Source of the DNA: Lewinellaceae bacterium
Lineage (GTDB): Bacteria; Bacteroidota; Bacteroidia; Chitinophagales; Saprospiraceae
Length of the DNA stretch: 64,000 nt
NCBI GenBank assembly: GCA_020636355.1
Contig: JACJYB010000002.1
Location: 186,001-250,000 of the forward strand
Direction of reading: 5' to 3'
Part shown: piece by piece, positions 8,571-15,816 of the stretch
How positions within the stretch are numbered: the stretch's first letter is position 1
How the letters are laid out: every line of letters starts with the position of its first letter
Program-made: the position numbers and the translations under genes
The notes under the pieces: generated by a model
What the model was told of the DNA's origin: nothing
What the model saw: only the letters and a program-made list of their open reading frames with translations
Databases searched by the model: none

Positions 8571-10283
8571 TTATCGCAGTTCATTTATAATGCGATCATA
8601 AGCTGACGTAGCCAGATCGAGATCAAATGGTGCGTTCTTGGTTCTGGTATGTTGATCCATGATTTCAGGAAATCGTTGGGCGGCTTGAATGATCGCTTTT
8701 GGAGCGGTCTGACCCAGACCACAACGGCTATTGTATTCCATAAGCTTGGCCCAGTCATTCATTTTATCCACATCCTCCGTGGATGCCAGTCCCCGTTCCA
8801 TTTTCCGGAGCTGCACGGAGAGCATGTAGTTACCTGCCCGGCAAGGGGTGCAAACACCGCAGGACTCCTGCATGAAAAACCGGTTATAATTTTGTAAGAT
8901 CTGCAATAAGTCTCGCTGCCGGTTGTAAATCATTACGGAACCTCCACAACGCAAATCATGCAACCCCAGCATTCGGTCTTTCCATGAAGCTGGAATTAGT
9001 TCGCCCGATGGACCGCTAATCTGAATAGCGTACGGGTCTACCGCCCCACACCGCTCCAACAATGCACCCACCGTGATGCCCCAGGTGATCTCATAAATGC
9101 CGGGATACAGGCAATCACCCGCGATGCTAAACAATTTGGTTCCCGGAGAATCCGGATGACGTGTATTTAAATAGGGTTCAAAACCCTGCTCCAGGATCCT
9201 GGCCGCTGTACATAAGGTTTCTACATTGTTAACCACCGTCGGCTTTCCGAGGTATCCTCTTTCAGTTGGGTAATGCACCCTTGGACGGGGCTCTCCCCGA
9301 TGGCCTTCCAGGGACTCAAGCAAGGCTGTCTCTTCGCCGCAAATGTAGGCGCCGGCACCAATGACCAAATCAATATCAAAATCAAATCCTGGTATCCCGC
9401 AGGCGTCATTTCCAAGCCAACCCTCATTTTTGAAGTGCCGGATGGCATCCTTTATTTTGGGTATCAGGTATTGATATTCCCCGCGGAGGTAAATAACACC
9501 CTGCCTGGCTCCAACGGCAAATCCGGCGGTGATCATCCCTTCAAGCAATAGCCCGGGATATTTCAGGATCAAAAACCGGTCTTTAAAAGTGCCTGGCTCC
9601 CCTTCATCGGCATTACAGACAATGTATTTTTCGGGATCAGCCTGGTTCCGGCAGGATTGCCATTTCAGGTGGGTAGGGAAAAATGCACCTCCCAATCCGG
9701 TCAATCCGGCTTCCATGATCTCCTTGATAACTTCATCAGGAGACATGCGAATCAGCTTGGATATGGCCATACCTTCCTGGTAAGGCCGGATCATCAACCG
9801 CTTATTCTCTTCGTCATTTGGATAAGCATCGGATAAGGGACGGTCCGCCAGATCATCGATGTCGGTACCGCTTTTCAACTGGTGAATCAGATGGTGGACT
9901 TTTTCAGGAGTGAGGTTGATGAATGGCCTCCAATTAATCAAGGCGGCCGGCTCAACGTCTGAAAGACCAATGCAGGAAGCCATTTGCAAGGTAAATGTGT
10001 CGGTAGGATCGGTTTGATTCAAATGGGCTCCTGTCGATTCCTGAAATGCTTTCAGGACTTCAGGGAATCCGGCGAATTCCGAAAGAATGCTATTGTTGAG
10101 GAATATTAGGAACCGCCCCGCAGGCTTTCGCCGGAAGAAGTGATAAAAGGAAATCACCCCTTCAAGGTCAACCCAGGAACGACCCGTCTGACGGCTTAGA
10201 AGCCGAATTGCCTTGTCGGATAAATAGCCTTCTTCGTGTTGGATTTTCCACAGTTGATTAAGTAGGAAGGTGTGACTAAACAT
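8571..10283 (-). CDS. hoxF: NAD-reducing hydrogenase diaphorase subunit HoxF (NuoE-NuoF fusion)
   Basis: A 570-residue protein from ATG 10283; a TTG at 10310 is in frame but less likely. Residues 1-150 form a NuoE-like thioredoxin fold that retains only one cluster-type cysteine (C104 in ASCIGLSDVEPA). The other NuoE cysteine positions read FLNNSILSEF and Ser. The NuoF-like part follows: GLGGAFFPTHLKW (FMN region), CNADEGEPGTFKDR, GAGAYICGEETALLES (NADH/FMN site) and a [4Fe-4S] motif ESCGVCTPCRAGN with a fourth Cys in CGLGQTAPK. It transfers electrons between NAD(H) via FMN and the HoxU clusters in the cytoplasm. It is the first gene of the hox operon and is divergent from ppdK across 195 bp. 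Confidence 0.93.
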   Translation of the reverse strand: MFSHTFLLNQLWKIQHEEGYLSDKAIRLLSRQTGRSWVDLEGVISFYHFFRRKPAGRFLIFLNNSILSEFAGFPEVLKAFQESTGAHLNQTDPTDTFTLQMASCIGLSDVEPAALINWRPFINLTPEKVHHLIHQLKSGTDIDDLADRPLSDAYPNDEENKRLMIRPYQEGMAISKLIRMSPDEVIKEIMEAGLTGLGGAFFPTHLKWQSCRNQADPEKYIVCNADEGEPGTFKDRFLILKYPGLLLEGMITAGFAVGARQGVIYLRGEYQYLIPKIKDAIRHFKNEGWLGNDACGIPGFDFDIDLVIGAGAYICGEETALLESLEGHRGEPRPRVHYPTERGYLGKPTVVNNVETLCTAARILEQGFEPYLNTRHPDSPGTKLFSIAGDCLYPGIYEITWGITVGALLERCGAVDPYAIQISGPSGELIPASWKDRMLGLHDLRCGGSVMIYNRQRDLLQILQNYNRFFMQESCGVCTPCRAGNYMLSVQLRKMERGLASTEDVDKMNDWAKLMEYNSRCGLGQTAPKAIIQAAQRFPEIMDQHTRTKNAPFDLDLATSAYDRIINELR

Positions 10284-10321
10284 GACCAATTGGTTTGGAA
10301 CACAACACAAATTGATCGGTT

Positions 10322-10370
10322 TGCCAAATGATAACTAATGACCATTCTCATGCAGGGAAATGATTTGGCA
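10322..10370. repeat. Interrupted inverted repeat in the hoxF-ppdK divergent region, possible operator
   Basis: TGCCAAATGAT (10322-10332) and ATGATTTGGCA (10360-10370) form an inverted repeat with 10 of 11 matches and a 27-bp spacer. It lies between the divergent hox operon and ppdK. An operator for one or both promoters is possible; a chance repeat cannot be excluded. No clear TANNTTTG -7 element was found for either gene. Confidence 0.35.
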
Positions 10371-10478
10371 GGGAGGATTCATCAATGATCCAGATCATAT
10401 CCCAATGCGACCAGGGCTACCTTTTTATGAGCACATTTTCCTGTTCTTTGAGTTCGAATCATAAAAAACGGTATTAAA

Positions 10479-13247
10479 ATGGGCTCACAAAAATTTGTCT
10501 ATACGTTTGGTGCTCGCACGGCTGAAGGAAACAAAAGCATGCGAATCTTACTTGGTGGCAAAGGCGCCAACCTGGCGGAAATGAACCGTATCGGGTTGCC
10601 GGTGCCTCCCGGATTTACCATTTCTACAGAAGCTTGTAATGCTTATTACAAGGATGGAAAGCAACCTACATTGAATTTATTGAAGGATCAGGTAATGCAT
10701 GGTATTGAAACCATCGAAAACATTGCCGGTAAAACCTTCGGAAGTGAAAGCAAGCCTTTATTGCTTTCGGTCCGTTCCGGCGCCAGATCCTCCATGCCTG
10801 GCATGATGGACACGGTGCTTAACCTTGGTCTTAATGATAAAATCGTTGAAGCCTGGGCGAAAGCAACCGGAAACGAACGTCTGGCCTGGGACTCTTACCG
10901 GAGATTCTGCCAGATGTACGGCTCGGTCGTTTTGGGCCTGAAGCCCATCTTCCAGGATGAGGTAGATCCTTTTGAACAAATCATCGATGAGGTCAAGGAA
11001 GCAAGAAATGTGACTCTCGATAATGACCTGACCATCAGTGACCTGAAAGAATTGGTGGTCCGGTTTAAAGCACGTATTCATGAACGCACCGGAAAAGACA
11101 TTCCGGACGATCCTTACGATCAGTTATGGGGTGGTATCATCGCTGTATTTGACAGCTGGATGGGTAAACGCGCGATCCAATACCGGAAAATCAACGATAT
11201 TCCGAACGATTGGGGTACTGCCGTTAACGTCCAGGCCATGGTCTTTGGCAATACGTCCAATAACTCAGCTACCGGTGTCGCATTCACACGTGACCCCGCA
11301 ACAGGGGAAAACAATTTTGTTGGTGAATACCTGATCAATGCTCAGGGTGAAGACGTAGTTGCGGGTATTCGTACGCCTCAACAGATCTCTCTCAAAGGTT
11401 CTCAGCGGTGGGCTAAGCTTGCCAATATTTCCGAAGAAGTCCGGAAATCAACGTATCCTAGTCTGGAGGAAGCAATGCCGACTGTCTATAAAGAACTTGA
11501 CGATGTACGGATCATGCTGGAAAACCACTACACGGACATGCAGGACCTGGAATTCACCATTGAAGAAGGCCGTCTGTGGATCCTCCAAACTCGGGATGGA
11601 AAACGAACCGGAGAAGCTATGGTTCGCATTGCCCATGATTTACAAGTAGAGGGTCTGATCAGCGCAGCAACGTCCATCAACCGTATCGAGCCGGATAAGC
11701 TCAATGAATTATTGCACCCTGTGTTCAATAAAAAGGACCTCAAGACCGCAAAAATGATCTCACAGGGCCTTCCTGCATCCCCTGGAGCAGCAACTGGTCA
11801 GATCGTGTTCTTCGCAGAAGATGCCGAAGACTGGGCCGCTGCCGGAAAACCGGTGATCCTGGTACGGATGGAGACTTCTCCGGAGGATATTTCCGGTATG
11901 AATTCCGCTAAAGGTATTTTAACTGCAAGAGGTGGGATGACCTCTCACGCTGCTGTTGTTGCCCGTGGTATGGGCAAATGCGCTATCACCGGCGCCGGTA
12001 GCCTGATTATTGATTATACAAACCGTCAGTTTCGGGTTGGCGATGTGGTTTATAAAGAAGGAGACTGGATCTCCCTGGACGGCTACACCGGCTACATCTA
12101 TGAAGGTCGGGTTCCAACCAAGGATCCGGAAATCAGCACTCACTTACAAAAACTGATGACGATCGCCGACAGCCAGTCCCGTCTGCGCGTGCTAGCCAAT
12201 GCCGATACGCCAACCGATGCCAAAACCGCTCGTGAGTTCGGCGCCAGAGGTATTGGACTTTGCCGTACCGAACACATGTTCTTCAAGCCGGAAAGAATAC
12301 GGATTGTCCGCGAAATGGTTTTAGCAAAAGATGAAGCCGGTCGCCGGAGAGCCTTGGATAAACTGTTGCCAATCCAGATGCAGGATTTCGAAGAAATTCT
12401 CGAAGTAATGCACGATTTGCCAGTCACCATCCGATTGCTGGATCCACCTTTGCATGAATTCTTGCCTGAGGACGAAGCTGCCGAAAGAATGATCGCCGAA
12501 GACCTTGGCATCACCTTCGAGGAAGTACTGGATCGGGTAAATACATTACACGAAACCAACCCAATGCTTGGTCACCGTGGTTGCCGCCTGGCTAACACCT
12601 ATCCGGAGATCACCCAGATGCAAGTACATGCTATCTTGGAGGCCAGCATCCATTTGAAAAAACGTGGTGTACATGTATATCCTGAAATTATGATCCCTCT
12701 GACCAGTATAGGCAATGAGTTGCGTATGCAGATCAAGATCATCCGGGATACCGCTGAGGAGATCTTTGCCAAATACAACGATACCGTTGACTACAAAGTT
12801 GGCACCATGATCGAAATTCCCAGAGCCGTTATTATTGCCGATCAGATCGCTCCGATGGTAGACTTCTTCTCATTCGGAACCAATGACCTGACTCAGATGA
12901 CATTCGGTTTCTCGCGGGATGATATCGGAAAATTCCTGCCGATTTATCTGGAAAAAGGCATCCTCAAAAAAGATCCTTTCCAATCCATCGACCAGGATGG
13001 TGTAGGCCAGTTGGTCAGTGTAGGCACGGCTAACGGTAAGCGAGTAAACGATCATTTGAAAGTGGGTGTCTGCGGAGAACACGGAGGAGATCCCGATTCG
13101 ATCCGTTTCTTCCACCGTAGTGAACTGGACTACGTGAGCTGCTCTCCATTCCGGATTCCGATTGCCCGGTTTGTTGCCGCACAGTCTGCAATTAATGAAA
13201 AGATGTCTGATGAGGCATTGAAAATTAAAGCAGCCGAGCTTGCATAA
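10479..13247 (+). CDS. ppdK: Pyruvate, phosphate dikinase
   Basis: A 922-residue enzyme that interconverts pyruvate + ATP + Pi and phosphoenolpyruvate + AMP + PPi. The N-terminal nucleotide-binding domain begins GGKGANLAEMNRIGLPVPPG and contains SVRSGARSSMPGMMDTVLN. The central phosphohistidine domain has GGMTSHAAVVARGMGK with the swinging catalytic His. The C-terminal PEP/pyruvate barrel has GLCRTEHMFF, NPMLGHRGCRL, FGTNDLTQM and VCGEHGGDP with the catalytic Cys. The length is slightly above the usual 870-900. In this setting it serves gluconeogenesis or PPi-linked glycolysis. A strong intrinsic terminator follows at 13289. Confidence 0.97.
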   Translation: MGSQKFVYTFGARTAEGNKSMRILLGGKGANLAEMNRIGLPVPPGFTISTEACNAYYKDGKQPTLNLLKDQVMHGIETIENIAGKTFGSESKPLLLSVRSGARSSMPGMMDTVLNLGLNDKIVEAWAKATGNERLAWDSYRRFCQMYGSVVLGLKPIFQDEVDPFEQIIDEVKEARNVTLDNDLTISDLKELVVRFKARIHERTGKDIPDDPYDQLWGGIIAVFDSWMGKRAIQYRKINDIPNDWGTAVNVQAMVFGNTSNNSATGVAFTRDPATGENNFVGEYLINAQGEDVVAGIRTPQQISLKGSQRWAKLANISEEVRKSTYPSLEEAMPTVYKELDDVRIMLENHYTDMQDLEFTIEEGRLWILQTRDGKRTGEAMVRIAHDLQVEGLISAATSINRIEPDKLNELLHPVFNKKDLKTAKMISQGLPASPGAATGQIVFFAEDAEDWAAAGKPVILVRMETSPEDISGMNSAKGILTARGGMTSHAAVVARGMGKCAITGAGSLIIDYTNRQFRVGDVVYKEGDWISLDGYTGYIYEGRVPTKDPEISTHLQKLMTIADSQSRLRVLANADTPTDAKTAREFGARGIGLCRTEHMFFKPERIRIVREMVLAKDEAGRRRALDKLLPIQMQDFEEILEVMHDLPVTIRLLDPPLHEFLPEDEAAERMIAEDLGITFEEVLDRVNTLHETNPMLGHRGCRLANTYPEITQMQVHAILEASIHLKKRGVHVYPEIMIPLTSIGNELRMQIKIIRDTAEEIFAKYNDTVDYKVGTMIEIPRAVIIADQIAPMVDFFSFGTNDLTQMTFGFSRDDIGKFLPIYLEKGILKKDPFQSIDQDGVGQLVSVGTANGKRVNDHLKVGVCGEHGGDPDSIRFFHRSELDYVSCSPFRIPIARFVAAQSAINEKMSDEALKIKAAELA

Positions 13248-13288
13248 TTAATGCAAAGATCACTTAAAGGTTAACATAGGACATTAAA

Positions 13289-13319
13289 GGCCGGGGGATT
13301 ATTCCTCCGGTCTTTTTTT
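13289..13319 (+). terminator. Intrinsic terminator after ppdK
   Basis: A 9-bp stem (GGCCGGGGG at 13289-13297 with CCTCCGGTC at 13304-13312, two G-U pairs) around a 6-base loop is followed directly by a run of seven T. This is a classical Rho-independent terminator for ppdK, 42 bp after its stop. Confidence 0.85.
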
Positions 13320-13339
13320 ATCCTATCCGGAAAATCGGT

Positions 13340-13525
13340 TTAACTTACTGACCGGTAGATCAAATGCTGGACCTCCTCCAGCGCTTTCTGCTTACTGGTC
13401 AATTTTTTCCGTTCAGCGGTTAATGGACCTCCTTTCATGGAATTCAGTTCCAATGAAATCTTGTACATCAGATCCTCTACTGCCTCCAATAATAAGTCCT
13501 TGTATTTAATGTCCACGCTTACCAT
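13340..13525 (-). CDS. Small hypothetical protein (61 aa)
   Basis: An unrecognised 61-residue frame starting at ATG 13525. It is mostly charged and helical (DLLLEAVEDLMYKISLE, KKLTSKQKALEEVQHLIY) and has no membrane segment or signal peptide, consistent with a small helical cytosolic protein. A purine-rich AAAGGAG lies about 20 bp upstream, farther than a normal ribosome binding site. It is convergent with ppdK across the terminator. It could be a real small gene or a fortuitous frame. Confidence 0.45.
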   Translation of the reverse strand: MVSVDIKYKDLLLEAVEDLMYKISLELNSMKGGPLTAERKKLTSKQKALEEVQHLIYRSVS

Positions 13526-13675
13526 AAGGTGGGATTTTTTTACTCCTTTCTAAGATAACAATTCTCAAAGCATTCCGGATCCATTACGACAACCAGAATG
13601 TCATTGATCCAGGAGCATATGACTCGTCTTCATATTAAGATAAATTGGCATAATTTCTGAAGTTATTAATCCACT

Positions 13676-14017
13676 ATGAACATTGAAGAGATAAACAAGC
13701 GGCATCTGTTCAAGACCGATCAACTGTACCGGATTGGTTTCGGGCTTTACAGTCGCTTACTGGATTACCGCAATGGGGTCATTTATCTGGAAGTATTGTT
13801 CGATAAGCGCTGGAAATCCGATTACAATGGCACAGCCTATGAATTAGCCCGGTGCTGGAGAGACAACAACACCGAACTGGGTAAAGCGATCGGTTGCAAG
13901 GTTTTCATCATAGATGCACGCAAATTCCCTTACAAGAAAGACCTTTTCAGAAACAAGATCCGTCCTGAGTACGACGCTCGCAAGGGTCTCCTGTTTAAAG
14001 AAAACTTACTTAACTAG
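13676..14017 (+). CDS. Hypothetical protein (113 aa)
   Basis: An unrecognised soluble protein beginning MNIEEINKRHLFKTDQLY. It has no signal peptide or transmembrane segment. Aromatic and basic residues are frequent (RWKSDYNGTAYELARCWRD, ARKFPYKKDLFRNKIRPEYD), and the regular mix of beta-like and helical segments looks like a small folded domain, not a random frame. Codon use resembles its neighbours. It stands alone between the small gene at 13340 and the rhomboid gene. No function is proposed. Confidence 0.6.
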   Translation: MNIEEINKRHLFKTDQLYRIGFGLYSRLLDYRNGVIYLEVLFDKRWKSDYNGTAYELARCWRDNNTELGKAIGCKVFIIDARKFPYKKDLFRNKIRPEYDARKGLLFKENLLN

Positions 14018-14146
14018 GTCATCGTATATCCATATTTTCATGCCCATTCACTCACTGATAACACATCCAGGACGGAATACAGTCAGGAGATATCGATCAT
14101 TTTCCTTTAACCATGACACGGCCCTTTCCCATCCGGCTAGATGTGT

Positions 14147-14154
14147 TAACTTTG
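14147..14154 (+). promoter_or_regulatory. Bacteroidota -7 element upstream of the rhomboid gene
   Basis: TAACTTTG matches the TANNTTTG -7 consensus and lies 17 bp before the GTG start at 14172. No convincing TTTG -33 element is present at the right distance. Confidence 0.4.
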
Positions 14155-14171
14155 GATAAATCAATTGAATC

Positions 14172-14801
14172 GTGAGTATCACACTGATCATCATTGTGGT
14201 GACCGTTCTGGTTTCCTACCTGGCTTTCAGCAATCCCGTCACCTTTGAAAAGCTCAAACATTACCCCTATCAAATACAGCGGGACCAATCCTACTACCGT
14301 ATTCTTACCGGCGGGTTACTCCATGGAGACTGGATGCACCTGGGCATCAACATGTACGTATTTTACCTCTTCGGTACTTATGTAGAGCAAGTTTATGCGG
14401 CAGAATTTGGCGTAGGCAAAGGACGTCTTCTTTATTTCATGCTTTATTTCATCAGCTTGATCACAGCCAATTTTGTAACCTTTCTCCGGCACCGGCAAAA
14501 TCCGACATTTGCCTCGGTGGGAGCTTCCGGTGCGGTCTCTGGTGTCGTATTTTCGTTCATTGTATTTAATCCCTGGAGCATGTTACTGCTCTTTTTTATC
14601 ATACCCATCCCAGCCATCATTTTTGCAGTACTTTACGTCTTCTATTCCTTCTATGCCAGCCGTAAAGGTCTCCAGCCTCATTACGACCATGAGGGACACC
14701 TGTATGGGTCTCTTGCAGGGTTCCTGTTTACCTTGTTGCTTAAAAAAGACTTTATCATTGAGTTTATCCAGCGTATCAGTCACCCGAATTTTCAATTCTA
14801 A
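14172..14801 (+). CDS. Rhomboid-family intramembrane serine protease
   Basis: A 209-residue polytopic membrane protein with a GTG start; no in-frame ATG precedes the first membrane helix. The rhomboid signatures are present in order. LLHGDWMHLGINMYVFYLFG is the HxxxN-type loop and helix that form the oxyanion site. GASGAVSGVVF carries the catalytic serine (GxSG). HEGHLYGSLAGF in the last helix carries the catalytic histidine (HxxG). About six hydrophobic segments fit the core rhomboid fold. It cleaves transmembrane substrates inside the cytoplasmic membrane; the substrate is unknown. The GH16 gene begins 13 bp after it on the same strand. Confidence 0.9.
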   Translation: MSITLIIIVVTVLVSYLAFSNPVTFEKLKHYPYQIQRDQSYYRILTGGLLHGDWMHLGINMYVFYLFGTYVEQVYAAEFGVGKGRLLYFMLYFISLITANFVTFLRHRQNPTFASVGASGAVSGVVFSFIVFNPWSMLLLFFIIPIPAIIFAVLYVFYSFYASRKGLQPHYDHEGHLYGSLAGFLFTLLLKKDFIIEFIQRISHPNFQF

Positions 14802-14814
14802 AAACACCATTCCG

Positions 14815-15678
14815 ATGATCGGCCAATTCATTAAATATTCATCCCGCTTCGTGGTCTCAGTTTGTCTCCTGATACTGCTCTCCACCGAATGCAGCGAAAC
14901 AAAATCCAACCCTGCCGACAAAACGGAATCCAATGCCCGGGAAACCCTGATCTGGCAGGATGAATTCGAAGGGGATCAATTGGATACCGCCAAATGGGCC
15001 TATCAATACGGAGCGCATGGGTGGGGAAATAACGAATGGCAGGATTATACCGATACGGGAACGCTGACCGTCGCTAATGGCATGCTGGCGATCCATGCCG
15101 TTAAAACCGGTCCCGGACAAAAAACCGGAGATTACCATTCGGCGCGGATAAATAGCAAACAGGAATTTACCTACGGACGAATGGAGATACGGGCAAAACT
15201 GCCGGAACATCGGGGAAATGGAATTTGGCCTGCTATCTGGATGCTTGGCAATAACATACAATCGGCTGGATGGCCGGAATGTGGAGAGCTTGACATCATG
15301 GAAAATGTAAGCTACGACCCCGGCAGGATTCATGTTTCCATTCATAGTAAAGCCAATAACCATGTTGACGGGACCCAAGTGACCTCCGGGCCGGTGGATG
15401 TCCCGGATGCTGAATTAACCTTCCACAATTATGGGTTGATCTGGAATGAAGACCGCATTCAGTTTTACCTGGACGACCCCGGTCAAATACTTTTATCCTT
15501 TGATCGGCCAGCGGTTCATAATGAAAACAACTGGCCTTTTGACCACCCGTTTTACTTCATATTGAATATTGCGGTCGGCGGCAACTGGGGAGGACAAAAG
15601 GGCGTGGACGACAGCATTTTTCCAGCCACCATGCTGATAGATTATGTCCGGGTCTATCAAAACAAGACAGCCATTTAA
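14815..15678 (+). CDS. Glycoside hydrolase family 16 (laminarinase-like) lipoprotein
   Basis: A 287-residue protein starting at ATG 14815. The same frame is open farther upstream, but only as a shadow of the rhomboid gene. The N-terminal hydrophobic signal ends near LLSTECSET; the Cys suggests a lipoprotein, although Glu at -1 is not an ideal lipobox. The family 16 catalytic motif ECGELDIMENVSY (E-x-D-x-x-E) is intact, with WPAIWMLG and NIAVGGNWGG supporting it. Family members cleave beta-1,3 or mixed beta-1,3/1,4 glucans such as laminarin; the exact substrate is inferred. It probably acts at the cell surface or in the periplasm. Confidence 0.92.
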   Translation: MIGQFIKYSSRFVVSVCLLILLSTECSETKSNPADKTESNARETLIWQDEFEGDQLDTAKWAYQYGAHGWGNNEWQDYTDTGTLTVANGMLAIHAVKTGPGQKTGDYHSARINSKQEFTYGRMEIRAKLPEHRGNGIWPAIWMLGNNIQSAGWPECGELDIMENVSYDPGRIHVSIHSKANNHVDGTQVTSGPVDVPDAELTFHNYGLIWNEDRIQFYLDDPGQILLSFDRPAVHNENNWPFDHPFYFILNIAVGGNWGGQKGVDDSIFPATMLIDYVRVYQNKTAI

Positions 15679-15816
15679 CCCACGTTACCACGTAAGCTTC
15701 CAGGTTTAAAATAATTTTCGCTTAACCCACCGGAAAATACCCTTCTCTTATGGGGAAATATGCCCTGCCTGCGCTGGGTATTTTTAATTAATTTAAGCTT
15801 AGCTAAAGTTAATGCC

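Noticed and set aside
14509..14814. Upstream extension of the GH16 frame into the rhomboid gene
   Set aside because: The extension is out of frame with, and inside, the rhomboid coding region. The signal sequence begins at ATG 14815.
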